NCBI RefSeq assembly: GCF_030733685.1 | Contig: NZ_JASHIM010000012.1 | Coordinates: forward strand, 56,541 to 120,540 | Origin: Roseovarius sp. MMSF_3281 | Lineage (GTDB): Bacteria > Pseudomonadota > Alphaproteobacteria > Rhodobacterales > Rhodobacteraceae | Direction of reading: 5' to 3' | Length of the DNA stretch: 64,000 bases | Shown here: positions 42,756 to 51,794 of the stretch, one piece after another | How positions within the stretch are numbered: position 1 is the stretch's first letter | Layout: the number at the start of each line of letters is the position of its first letter | Notes under the pieces: model-generated | What the model saw: the letters and a program-made list of their open reading frames with translations, nothing else | What the model was told of the DNA's origin: nothing | Database searches by the model: none | Translations under genes and position numbers: made by a program

Positions 42756-43642
42756 GGGCGCATCCGCTTTACGGCTTGGCATTGGCCGGGATCGGTACGC
42801 TGGTTCTGACGCCCGATTCCCTTTTCATGCGCCTGTCGCAGATGGACGGCTTTCAGATGACAGCATGGCGTGGCCTGTTGATGGGGGCCGTCATGATTGG
42901 GCTTTGGGCCATTCTGAGCCGGGACAGGGGCGGTGAATTCCGCCAGCTTTTCACCCGGGCGGGGGCCTTGATCGTGATCTGCCAGTTCTTCAATTCCCTG
43001 CTGTTTTGCCTTGGGATCGCGATGGCCCCGGTGGCGGTCGTCCTGTTCGGTCTGGCCACTGTGCCGGTCTGGGCCGCGCTTTTGGCGCGGCTTATGCTGG
43101 GCGAGGCAACGCGACTGGCCACTTGGATCACCATTGCGGCGGTGATGACGGGGATCGGCATCGCCGTTCTGGGCGGCGAGGGCGAGGGGGTTGAGCTAAA
43201 CCTTGCGGCCTTGGCGGGCGCGGGCCTTGGCCTTGGGGTGGCTTTCGTTCTGGCGCTGAATTTCGTTGTCATTCGGTCGGCTCCTCAATTGCCCATCATG
43301 CTGGTGATCGGTGCGGGGGCCCTGTTGGCGGGTGGTTTCGGCCTTGCGGTGACAGGGGGCGAGCGGATGGGCGACGGCCATGTCTGGGCCATGGCCACGA
43401 CGGGGATCGTGGTTCTGCCGGTGTCGTTTTTCCTGTTGTCGCTGGCCTCGCGCTATACCCATGCGTCGAACGTCAGCCTCTTGATGTTGCTGGAAACCGT
43501 GCTTGGCCCGCTTTGGGTCTGGCTGGGTGTGGGCGAGGCGCCAACGATGATGATGATCCTTGGAGGCTTCATCGTGGTGGGAAGCCTTGCGATCTACATT
43601 CTTTGGACGGGTCGGCGCCGCCGTGGCGCAGTCGCCAACTAA
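42740..43642 (+). CDS. EamA-family (DMT) transporter
   Basis: A 300-residue membrane protein with ten predicted spans. Typical EamA segments are LYGLALAGIGTLVLTPDSLFMRL at the start and GIAMAPVAVVLFGLATVPVWAALLARLMLGE in the first repeat. Substrate unknown. ATG 42740 overlaps the HAD gene; GTG 42752 (overlapping its TGA) is an alternative start. Its stop TAA (43640-43642) is formed by the left end of a family A repeat. Confidence 0.88.
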   Translation: MVGRVRAHPLYGLALAGIGTLVLTPDSLFMRLSQMDGFQMTAWRGLLMGAVMIGLWAILSRDRGGEFRQLFTRAGALIVICQFFNSLLFCLGIAMAPVAVVLFGLATVPVWAALLARLMLGEATRLATWITIAAVMTGIGIAVLGGEGEGVELNLAALAGAGLGLGVAFVLALNFVVIRSAPQLPIMLVIGAGALLAGGFGLAVTGGERMGDGHVWAMATTGIVVLPVSFFLLSLASRYTHASNVSLLMLLETVLGPLWVWLGVGEAPTMMMILGGFIVVGSLAIYILWTGRRRRGAVAN

Positions 43643-43756
43643 AGCGTTTCGCGAAAAAACCTGGATCACAGATTGTCGCGAAACGCAGTGCTCCACTCAA
43701 TCGTTGCACGCGTTCCGCCTTTCGCTGATGCATCAGGTGAAAGGCGGAACGCTTTA
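43640..43756. repeat. MITE-like repeat family A, copy 3
   Basis: Same element as at 36819-36934 in reverse orientation: TAAAGCGTTTCGCG at the left, GGCGGAACGCTTTA at the right, TA on both sides. Left TA is part of the TAA stop of the EamA transporter gene. Confidence 0.78.
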
Positions 43757-43854
43757 GCCGATTTCAAAAACGACACGATCCGTCGCAAAGTGGCAAACCA
43801 TTTGGCGAATCCAGTGTTTCCTAGAGGAAGAACGCATCAGGAGGCTTGGAGTCC

Positions 43855-45417
43855 ATGGCAGCAGAGGCGAAACGCAGGCGGCGCGGCGGGGGCCGCGCGG
43901 GCAATGCCGAACGGCGCGGCACGGCAGTGATCGACCAGATGCCGTGGAGCCCGCCCATCAACATCGACCGCCCCGTCGAACCTTTGACCGACGAGGGCGT
44001 GGCGGCCATTCACGATGGGGCCATGCGCATTCTCGAAGAGATCGGGATCGAGTTTCTGAACCCCGAAGCGGTTGAGATTTTGCGCGGCTCGGGGGGCTGC
44101 ACGATTGATGGCGAGAACGTGCGGATGGGGCGCGATTTCGTCATGGAGATGATCGGCAAGGCGCCCGAACAATGGACCATCACCCCGCGCAATCCCGCGC
44201 GCGAGATCACCATGGGCGGGCCGCATCTGAATTTCGGCAATGTCTCTTCCCCGCCCAGCTATTGGGATCTGACCACGGGCCGAAAGGTGACGGGTACCCG
44301 CGAGATGTGCCAGAACCTTTTGAAATTAAGCCAGTATTTCAACTGTATCCATTTCATCGGCGGCTACCCGGTGGAGCCGCAGGACATCCATGCCAGCGTG
44401 CGGCATCTGGATGTGCTTTATGATAAGCTGACCCTGACCGACAAGGTTTCGCATGCCTATTGCCTTGGCAAGGAGCGGGTCGAGGACGTGATGGAAATGG
44501 TGCGCATCGCGGGTGGTTTGACGGACGAGGAATTCGAATCCAAACCGCATATGTTCACCAATATCAACTCTACCTCGCCGCTCAAGCATGACTATCCGAT
44601 GTTGGATGGGTGGATGCGAATTGCCCGGCGAAACCAAGGGCTTGTGGTGACGCCCTTCACGCTTGCCGGGGCCATGGCGCCGGTCACGATGGCCGGGGCC
44701 GTGGCGCAATCGCTGGCCGAGGGGCTTTGTGCCGTGGTCTTGGCGCAGGTGATCCGGCCCGGGGTGTGTTGTGCCATCGGCACCTTTACCAGCAACGTCG
44801 ATATGAAATCGGGCGCGCCGGCTTTCGGTACGCCGGAATACATGCGCGCCACGCAAATGACCGGACAGTTGGCGCGCTTTTACAAGCTGCCGATGCGGGC
44901 CAGTGGCGTTTGCGCGGCCAATGTGCCGGACGGGCAGGCGATGTGGGAAACCTCGAACAGCCTGTGGTCGGCGGTGCAGGCGCGGGCCAACATGGTCTAT
45001 CACGCCGCTGGATGGCTGGAGGGCGGGCTGATTGCCAGCCCGGAAAAATTCGTAATGGATTGCGAGATTTTGCAGCATATTCAACGGTATATGGACCCGA
45101 TGCTAACAGCCACCACGCCCGACGACATCGCCATCGAGGCGATCCGCGAGGTGGGCGACCAGGGGCATTTCTTTGGCATCCAGCACACGCAAGACCGCTA
45201 TACCACGGCCTTCTACCAACCCTTCCTGAGCGATTGGCGCAACTTCGAGGCATGGCAAGCGGCGGGCGGCACGTGGACCGCCGAGCGCGCGCATCAGACC
45301 TATCACGATATCCTCGCCAACTTTGAGGCCCCACCGATGGAGGAAGCGATCCGCGAGGAACTGGCCGGTTTCGTGGAGCGGCGCAAGGCAGAGGGCGGCG
45401 CGCCGACGGATTTCTGA
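43855..45417 (+). CDS. Trimethylamine methyltransferase (MttB) family protein, non-pyrrolysine
   Basis: A 520-residue protein of the MttB superfamily (COG5598), with an Arg/Gly-rich N-terminus and a TIM-barrel core (AIHDGAMRILEEIGIEFLNPEAVEILRGSGG, then SSPPSYWDLTTGR, INSTSPLKHD, TPFTLAGAMAPVTMAGAV). The frame has no internal stop, so it lacks the amber-encoded pyrrolysine of true trimethylamine methyltransferases. Related proteins move a methyl group from quaternary amines such as glycine betaine to a corrinoid protein; here no corrinoid protein or reductive activator is adjacent. Start ATG 43855 after AGGAGG; TTG 43846 is possible. Substrate unknown. Confidence 0.9.
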   Translation: MAAEAKRRRRGGGRAGNAERRGTAVIDQMPWSPPINIDRPVEPLTDEGVAAIHDGAMRILEEIGIEFLNPEAVEILRGSGGCTIDGENVRMGRDFVMEMIGKAPEQWTITPRNPAREITMGGPHLNFGNVSSPPSYWDLTTGRKVTGTREMCQNLLKLSQYFNCIHFIGGYPVEPQDIHASVRHLDVLYDKLTLTDKVSHAYCLGKERVEDVMEMVRIAGGLTDEEFESKPHMFTNINSTSPLKHDYPMLDGWMRIARRNQGLVVTPFTLAGAMAPVTMAGAVAQSLAEGLCAVVLAQVIRPGVCCAIGTFTSNVDMKSGAPAFGTPEYMRATQMTGQLARFYKLPMRASGVCAANVPDGQAMWETSNSLWSAVQARANMVYHAAGWLEGGLIASPEKFVMDCEILQHIQRYMDPMLTATTPDDIAIEAIREVGDQGHFFGIQHTQDRYTTAFYQPFLSDWRNFEAWQAAGGTWTAERAHQTYHDILANFEAPPMEEAIREELAGFVERRKAEGGAPTDF

Positions 45418-45563
45418 TCCGAAGCGGGAGCGGCGCGGGGTGAACCCGGGCAGGACGGTGATAAAATGTTGCCTTGGATCTCTAAGCCGATGTCAGTTGC
45501 GGTCGGGCAAAAAGACTGCTTCGGCATGACGCCGCCCCGTCGCCCCAAAGGGGCAACCGACCC

Positions 45564-45679
45564 TAAAGCGTACCGCCTTTAACCCGAGACATCGGCGAAA
45601 GGCGGAACGCGTGCAATGATTGAGCGGAGCACTGCGTTTCGCGAAAATCTGTTACTCAGGTTTTTCGCGAAACGCTTTA
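45564..45679. repeat. MITE-like repeat family A, copy 4
   Basis: TAAAGCGTACCGCC at the left, TTCGCGAAACGCTTTA at the right; same orientation as the copy at 36819. The right TA lies in the stop codon of argE. Confidence 0.78.
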
Positions 45680-46840
45680 ACTTGCCAGTTTCTTTCCCAA
45701 CCGGCCCAGCATGTCGATGCATTGCTGCAACTGGTCGAGCGAGACAAATTCGTCGGGTTTATGCGCCTGGTCGATGGAGCCGGGGCCACAGACCACCGCC
45801 GACATGCCGTAGCTTTGGAAAATCCCCGCCTCGGTGCCGAAGGGGACCACGTCGGCGGCATTCGAGCCGGTGAGCTCCATCATGATGTCCTTGGCCTCGT
45901 TCAATTCGGCGGGTTCCAGGCCTTCGACTTCGCCGATCACCTCGGTGGTGATCTCGGCCTCGGGGCAGATGGTGCGCATCGTGGGCAGTAGCACGGTTTC
46001 GCAATACTGGCGCAGGTCGTCCTTGACGAATTGCGCATCCGAGGCCTGTACGGGCCGCATTTCCCATTCGATCGAGGCGTTGGAGGCAATGACGTTATGG
46101 GCCACGCCGCCCTTGAGGCTGCCGGTGTTGATCGTGGTCCATGGCGGGTCAAAGCGGCTGCCCGAGGGGGCGCGGGCGCGCAGGGCATCCTTGAGATCCA
46201 GCAGGCGATTGACGTAGCGCGAGGCATATTCCACCGCGTTCACCCCGCGATCCGGGGCCGAGCCATGACCCGCCATGCCGCAAAAATGCGTGGTATATTC
46301 ATAGCAGCCCTTGTGCCCTTCGATGATCCGCATCGACGTGGGTTCGCCGATGATGGCGACGCCGGGGCGGATGCCCTTTTGCTTGAGGCTGTCGACAAGG
46401 GCCTGTGCGCCGAAACAGCCGACTTCCTCGTCATAGGTGAAGGCGAAGTGAACGGGGCGGTCGCGGACGTGTTCGGCGAAATAGGGGGCCATGGAGGTGG
46501 CCGCGGCGATAAAGCCTTTCATGTCGCAGGCGCCGCGCCCGTAAAGGCGGCCCTCGTGTTCGATCATCTCGAAAGGGTAGCTGGCCCAATCCTGTTCGGC
46601 GACGGGCACCACGTCGGAATGGCCGGAAAGAACAATGCCGCCATCGTTCTCGGGCCCGATGGTGGCGAAAAGGTTGGCCTTGTGGCCGATCTCGTCGTGG
46701 AAGATATCGACAGCGGCGCCCGCGCTCTCAAGTTGGTGGGCCAGGTAGGCAATCATGTCGAGATTGCTGAGCTCGGAAATGGTTGGAAATGCGATCAGTT
46801 CCCCCAGAAGGGCAACGGTATCGGAGAGCTGTGTCGTCAC
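45677..46840 (-). CDS. argE: Acetylornithine deacetylase
   Basis: A 387-residue M20-family zinc peptidase, the arginine-synthesis enzyme that removes acetyl from N-acetylornithine. Motifs: LSGHSDVVPV (first metal His/Asp), YGRGACDMKGFIAA, TYDEEVGCFGAQAL (catalytic Glu) and PFGTEAGIFQ. Length fits ArgE (about 385). It starts with GTG at 46840, preceded by AAAGGACG. The TAA stop lies in a family A repeat. ArgE-like M20 proteins acting on other acyl-amino acids cannot be fully excluded. Confidence 0.9.
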   Translation of the reverse strand: MTTQLSDTVALLGELIAFPTISELSNLDMIAYLAHQLESAGAAVDIFHDEIGHKANLFATIGPENDGGIVLSGHSDVVPVAEQDWASYPFEMIEHEGRLYGRGACDMKGFIAAATSMAPYFAEHVRDRPVHFAFTYDEEVGCFGAQALVDSLKQKGIRPGVAIIGEPTSMRIIEGHKGCYEYTTHFCGMAGHGSAPDRGVNAVEYASRYVNRLLDLKDALRARAPSGSRFDPPWTTINTGSLKGGVAHNVIASNASIEWEMRPVQASDAQFVKDDLRQYCETVLLPTMRTICPEAEITTEVIGEVEGLEPAELNEAKDIMMELTGSNAADVVPFGTEAGIFQSYGMSAVVCGPGSIDQAHKPDEFVSLDQLQQCIDMLGRLGKKLAS

Positions 46841-47214
46841 GGCGCAATCGTCCTTTGAATTTTGGGGTTTAGGCGACCTTGTGGAGTCGTGTGCGCCCCG
46901 TCAAGCGCGAAGTCGGTTTTGTCGCGTTACAACCTGGTTTCAGGTTCAAGTGGCTGTTTGAAACCGACATCCAAGGTCGTTTTTCGATGGTGGGCCGAGG
47001 GTCGGCAAAAAAGCCGTGTTGCACAAAAGACTCAGAAAATTCGCTACTTGCGCGCTTTTTGCACGCCGTGCGCGAATTTCGCGTGGCTATCCCCTTTGGG
47101 TCGCGGGGATCGAAAAAATATGTAGCGAGGGTGTCTGAAAAGCGGTATTTATTTGGCAGAAAAAAACAAGACGGCACGAAAAGATGCCGTTATCTGAGGT
47201 AGAGTGGTAGTGTT
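46841..47214. other. Promoter region upstream of the adhesin
   Basis: 374 bases without a convincing gene, relatively AT-rich near 47000-47200. It holds the argE upstream region and the promoter of the large adhesin. A small hairpin GGCAC-GAAAAGAT-GCC is at 47173-47187. No binding site for a known regulator recognised. Confidence 0.5.
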
Positions 47215-50200
47215 ATGAAGGCGATTGATTATGTCGCCCGCACAAATGCGGGTGTTTCGCAGCGTGGTTCGGTTTCTGAAGGCAATGACGTCAGTGTCAT
47301 TCCGGCGGGTAACGGACAGGAAATTTCTCTGAATCTTCGGCAGATCGACATCGCGAATTTTGATCGCGATGGCAGCAATCTGGTGATCAATCTGGCCGAT
47401 GGTCGGGTTGTTGTCCTTGAGGGGTATTTCGGTGAGGATGGCACGGCGGAAAGCCGGTTGTTCATCAGTGCCGATGGTTACCTGAACGAGGTGACCCTGA
47501 TCGAGGGTAGCGAAGGGTCGATTTATGCCCAGTACGGCCCCACCGAAACATGGGGCAAGTGGAGCCCGTCGGACGACCTGATCTTCCTTGACGGGAGCGA
47601 GGTTGCCCCGGCGGTCTCGGGCGAGGAAGAGGTCTCGATGCTGGGGGCCGGCCTGTTGGGCGGTTCCGGCCTGATGAGTGCCCTGGGTCTTGGGGCCGCC
47701 GGTGTTGCGGCGGCTTCGGTTGTGGCTTCTGACGACGGAGATGGCGGGCCCACGCGCATCGAGCCGAAGGTCAACGAGGACGCGCCGATTGTGGTTGGCG
47801 GTGATGACACCACCGAAGACGACAAGTCGATCACCATCACCGGAGAGGCCGAGCCGGATTCCGAAGTGACCGTCACGATTGGGGATGAGTCGCAGACCAC
47901 CACCGCCGATGAAAACGGCGAATGGGACGTGACCTTTGAAGGCGAAAATTTTCCCGACGATGGCGACTATGCCGTCGACGTGACGGTGACCGAGCCCGAT
48001 GGCACCGAAACCGAGCTTGATGGCCCGTCGGTTTCCATCGACACCACCCCGCCCGAAACATCGGTCGAGGAAGGGACGCTATCGACGACCGGCATCGTCA
48101 ACGATGACGATTTTCAGGACGGTGTCGATATTTCCGGCACTGGCGAGGCCGGATCGAGCGTTTCGGTCACCATCGAAGAGCATACCGAAACCGTCACGGT
48201 GAGCGAGGATGGCACCTGGAGCGTCACCTTCGACCCCGCAGATTTGCCGGAAGGCGATTACGAGACCGAGATGACCGTGGTGTCGACCGACAGTCTGGGC
48301 AATTCCAGCACGATCACCGAAACGGTTTCCATCGACACGGTTTATAACGCTCTTGAAATTACGACAGGGTCGAGCAGTTCCAACAGCCTGATCAATGCGG
48401 AGGCGGTGCAATCCGAGGGCGGCGTTGTCATCACCGGCACGACCGAACCGGGCGCAACCGTGATCGTCGACGTCGGCGGCACCTCGCAAGAGGTTACCGC
48501 GGATGGCGACGGCAATTGGCAGGCCACATTTGACCCCGCCGATTTACCAAGCCAGCAATTCGAGGCGACCGTGACGGCGACGACCACGGATGAAGCGGGC
48601 AACACCACGACCACAAGCAACACGGTCGAGATTGACCTTGTGGTGCAGAACTTCAGCCACGAGGCCGATATCGGCGGCGACGACAATGTCATCAGCGCCA
48701 GCGAGGTCGCAGATGGCTTTACCCTGACCGGTACGGTCGAGCCGGGTTCGACCGTGAAGCTGGAGTTCGAGGGCAGTACGGTCTGGGCCGACGTGGACCC
48801 CGAGACAGGCGCCTGGACCGCCAGTTTCAGCGGTGCGCAAGTCCCCGGTGGCGATTATTCCAGCGATGTGATCATCACCGCCACGGATGCGGCCAACAAC
48901 GTGCAGCAACTCAGCCAGAGCGTGCGGGTGGATACCGACCCGGGCAGCCTGACCATGAACGGGATCGGCGATAACGGCGTGATCAACTTCGATGCCTATG
49001 ACGCGGGCATCGAGGTGACCGGCACCGCCAACCCGAATGCGCAGGTCGAAGTGAATTTCAACGGCGTGGTGCATACCGTCACCGCCAACGGCAGTGGGCA
49101 GTGGACAAGCACCTTCACCAAGGCCGAATTGCCTTCGGGCGATTATGACGCGCAGGTGACGGCCACGGTGGGCGATGTCTATGGCAACTCCTATTCGGTG
49201 GACCAGACGGTTGATATCGACACCATCGTCGAGAACCTGACCGTTGAAACCCCCGAGGGGATGCCGACAACGGCCGAGGGCCTGAGCGTCATCAACCAGG
49301 ACAAGGCCGACGGCGGTTTCGAGATCACCGGGACCGTTGAAACCGGATCGACCGTCTGGGTCGTAATCGACGGGGTGCGCCGTCAGGCCGAGGTGGACGA
49401 GGAAACCGGCGAATGGGTTGCCCGTTTCGAACCCGGTGCCATGGACGGCCATCAGGGCGAAGTGGACATGGTTGTCGAGGTGGAAGACGGGGTCGGTAAC
49501 CTTGATACCATCCCAAGCCGCGTTTTGATTGACACGGTTGTCGATAATCTGGGCACCGAAGGCTCCCCCGAGACAGTCAACGGGGTTGTCGGTTTGGACG
49601 CGGCACGCGACGGTATGGAACTGACCGGCACCGCCGAGCCGGGTTCGGCCATCGCGGTGTCACTTTTCAACCAGAGCTACACCGCCACGGCGGATGCCAG
49701 CGGCAATTGGTCCTTGATCGTGCCGCACGGCGATATTCCCGCCGCCGAGGACGCGGCGCAGTTCACCGTTCAGGCGACGGATATCTACGGCAACGTCGAC
49801 ACGACGCAGGGCAGCGTGACCTTTGATATGGTCGCCCCCGATCAACCCGATATCGTGGGGTATTTCCGCGAGGGCGGCGGGTATCGTTACGTGACCACCA
49901 TGACCAATGAGGAAGATGTGACCATCCATCAGGTCGAGGGTGGCGGTATCAACGAATTGTCGATCCATGACGATGTCAGCACCTTTACCGGGGAAACTGA
50001 TCACTTCTTCCTCAATGACGCGGGGCAGGCCACGTCGATCCCCGATGGATCGCAGTTGATCGTGACCAACACCGATGACGCGGGCAACGCTTCGAGCACC
50101 TACGTGGTGCTGGACGAAGTCACGACGACGGTGGTGGACCTGTCGAACGGCAACCTGAACGACTTCCAGATCGAAACCGTCGATCTGCGCTTTGGCGACC

Positions 50201-50412
50201 AGTCGGAAATGACCATCACCGAAGAGCAGCTTCTGGCGCTGTCGGATAATACCGATACGCTGATCGTGGAAGGCGGGGCCGATGACACGGTGACCATCAC
50301 CGGCGCGAACAAGGTGGATGGCGGCGCGGATGAACCCGCAGGCTATGACATCTACAGCCTTGGCGACGATGCCACCCTCGTGGTCGACGAAGATATCGAG
50401 ATCGTCACCTGA
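47215..50412 (+). CDS. Ig-like repeat adhesin secreted by type I system (BapA/LapA-like)
   Basis: A 1065-residue, very acidic surface protein. The N-terminal domain (1-130) resembles the BapA prefix domain (IDIANFDRDGSNLVINLADGRVVVLEGYF). A glycine/alanine-rich hydrophobic segment follows (about 141-172, GLLGGSGLMSALGLGAAGV). Then come seven Ig-like repeats of about 95-100 residues (roughly 185-880), each with a core like ITGTxEPGSxVxVxxxG...ADxxGxW. The C-terminal 180 residues resemble the type I secretion end region (LSDNTDTLIVEGGADDTVTITGA). No RTX nonapeptides are seen. The secretion genes follow directly. It should support attachment or biofilm. Confidence 0.88.
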   Translation: MKAIDYVARTNAGVSQRGSVSEGNDVSVIPAGNGQEISLNLRQIDIANFDRDGSNLVINLADGRVVVLEGYFGEDGTAESRLFISADGYLNEVTLIEGSEGSIYAQYGPTETWGKWSPSDDLIFLDGSEVAPAVSGEEEVSMLGAGLLGGSGLMSALGLGAAGVAAASVVASDDGDGGPTRIEPKVNEDAPIVVGGDDTTEDDKSITITGEAEPDSEVTVTIGDESQTTTADENGEWDVTFEGENFPDDGDYAVDVTVTEPDGTETELDGPSVSIDTTPPETSVEEGTLSTTGIVNDDDFQDGVDISGTGEAGSSVSVTIEEHTETVTVSEDGTWSVTFDPADLPEGDYETEMTVVSTDSLGNSSTITETVSIDTVYNALEITTGSSSSNSLINAEAVQSEGGVVITGTTEPGATVIVDVGGTSQEVTADGDGNWQATFDPADLPSQQFEATVTATTTDEAGNTTTTSNTVEIDLVVQNFSHEADIGGDDNVISASEVADGFTLTGTVEPGSTVKLEFEGSTVWADVDPETGAWTASFSGAQVPGGDYSSDVIITATDAANNVQQLSQSVRVDTDPGSLTMNGIGDNGVINFDAYDAGIEVTGTANPNAQVEVNFNGVVHTVTANGSGQWTSTFTKAELPSGDYDAQVTATVGDVYGNSYSVDQTVDIDTIVENLTVETPEGMPTTAEGLSVINQDKADGGFEITGTVETGSTVWVVIDGVRRQAEVDEETGEWVARFEPGAMDGHQGEVDMVVEVEDGVGNLDTIPSRVLIDTVVDNLGTEGSPETVNGVVGLDAARDGMELTGTAEPGSAIAVSLFNQSYTATADASGNWSLIVPHGDIPAAEDAAQFTVQATDIYGNVDTTQGSVTFDMVAPDQPDIVGYFREGGGYRYVTTMTNEEDVTIHQVEGGGINELSIHDDVSTFTGETDHFFLNDAGQATSIPDGSQLIVTNTDDAGNASSTYVVLDEVTTTVVDLSNGNLNDFQIETVDLRFGDQSEMTITEEQLLALSDNTDTLIVEGGADDTVTITGANKVDGGADEPAGYDIYSLGDDATLVVDEDIEIVT

Positions 50413-50486
50413 CAAGGCGAGTGCGGCGCGCATCCAACGAGGTGCGCGCCGGTTTTAAAAGACAAGCTACCGGTCAAGGGGCGGTC

Positions 50487-51794
50487 ATGGGGCAGAGGTA
50501 CGGAATGGGTGTCCGGGCGATTGGGTTGATGGCCCTGCTTGGTTTGGCGGGCTGTATGTCGACGGGCGGCGGCGAGGTGTCGCGCTTTATGTCGAAAGAC
50601 CCCGCGCCGAAGATGACCGCGGCCGAAAAAGAGGCCGCCGAGTCAGCGATCATTTCCGATTTGCAGGCCCGGCGCAGCGTGCTGCCCCCGGGCAGTGCCT
50701 ATGCGCAGGTGGTGGCGCCCGTGCTGGAGGCTTACAGCCGCCCGGCCGAGGCCGAATTGCGCAGCGCGCGGTTGCGCGCGAAGGCGGCTTCGAAGAACTG
50801 GCTACCGCGGATCGGGCCGAACATCAGCCTGACCAGCCTGAGCGATATCGTGGCGCAATTGGTTGTTGAACAGGTGTTATTCGACAATGGCCGCAAGAAG
50901 GCCGAGCGCGCCTTTGCCAAGGCCGATGTGGAGGCCGCCGCGGTGACGCTGGCCGAAGACACCAACGAAAGGGTTTTGACGGCCCTGACCCTTTATCTGG
51001 ACGCCGCCAAGGCGCGGGAGCGGATCACGCTTGAGCATGCGACGCTCAAGGATATGAAGCATTTCGAATGGGTGATGAACGAGCGCGTCAAGGGCGGCGT
51101 GTCGGATATGTCGGACCTCAACGTGCTGCGTCAGAAACTGGCCGAGATTCAATCCACCCTGTCGGCCAAGCAGGAAGAAGAGGCCACCGCGCTGGCCGAG
51201 TTGAACGCCATGTCGGCACGGCCTTTGAACGAGGTGTCGGGCCTGGGAGATCTGGCCGTTTCGGGCATCGTTGCCAAGCCGCTTTCGGTTTTGCAGGCCG
51301 AGGCCGAGAAAGACCGCGAGATCGCCAGCGCCAAGATGGAGCGCGCGGGCCTTTTGCCGGGGGTGACCGCCGGTGGCACGCTGGGCGATGGCGGAAGCGG
51401 TATCGGCGTGAACGTGAAATCCGATCAATTGCTGGGCCTTGGCACGGTGGACAGCATGAAGGCGCTGGACGTGGCACGCGAGGCCGCGAACCGCCGTGTG
51501 GGGCAGGCTGAGGAAGACGCCAACCGCCGTCTGCGCCGCTTGGAAACGCGCCTGAGCGCGCTATCGCGGCAGGTGAGTGAGGCCGGGGCCTTGGCGCAAC
51601 AGGCCAAGGCCAATCTGGACCTGTTCCAACGGCAGTATGATGCCGGCCAGCGGCAGGTCATGGATGTGGTCGGCGTTTACGAGACCTTCGCCGCGCGGCA
51701 GGCGGCGCAATTGGACCTTAAGTACGACTTGGCCCGCACGCGATTGGAACTCGCCCGCGAGCGGGGCCTTTTGGCGGATGGGAGCAGCATTTGA
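50487..51794 (+). CDS. TolC-family outer-membrane channel (lipoprotein) of the adhesin secretion system
   Basis: A 435-residue outer-membrane efflux protein. A lipobox is seen in GLMALLGLAGCMS, so Cys is likely lipidated. The rest is long helical hairpins of the OEP fold (LEAYSRPAEAELRSARLRAKAASKNWLPRIGPNISLTSL at the start, ARTRLELARERGLL at the end). It forms the outer-membrane exit for the adhesin. Start ATG 50487 (or 50505). It overlaps the ABC exporter gene by 4 nt. Confidence 0.9.
   Translation: MGQRYGMGVRAIGLMALLGLAGCMSTGGGEVSRFMSKDPAPKMTAAEKEAAESAIISDLQARRSVLPPGSAYAQVVAPVLEAYSRPAEAELRSARLRAKAASKNWLPRIGPNISLTSLSDIVAQLVVEQVLFDNGRKKAERAFAKADVEAAAVTLAEDTNERVLTALTLYLDAAKARERITLEHATLKDMKHFEWVMNERVKGGVSDMSDLNVLRQKLAEIQSTLSAKQEEEATALAELNAMSARPLNEVSGLGDLAVSGIVAKPLSVLQAEAEKDREIASAKMERAGLLPGVTAGGTLGDGGSGIGVNVKSDQLLGLGTVDSMKALDVAREAANRRVGQAEEDANRRLRRLETRLSALSRQVSEAGALAQQAKANLDLFQRQYDAGQRQVMDVVGVYETFAARQAAQLDLKYDLARTRLELARERGLLADGSSI

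Noticed and set aside
46862..47202. Short open frames before the adhesin gene
   Set aside because: They cross a low-complexity promoter region, lack ribosome binding sites and look like no family.
47215..50412. RTX calcium repeats in the adhesin
   Set aside because: No GGxGxDxUx nonapeptides were seen; acidic DxDG-like bits belong to the Ig-like repeats.
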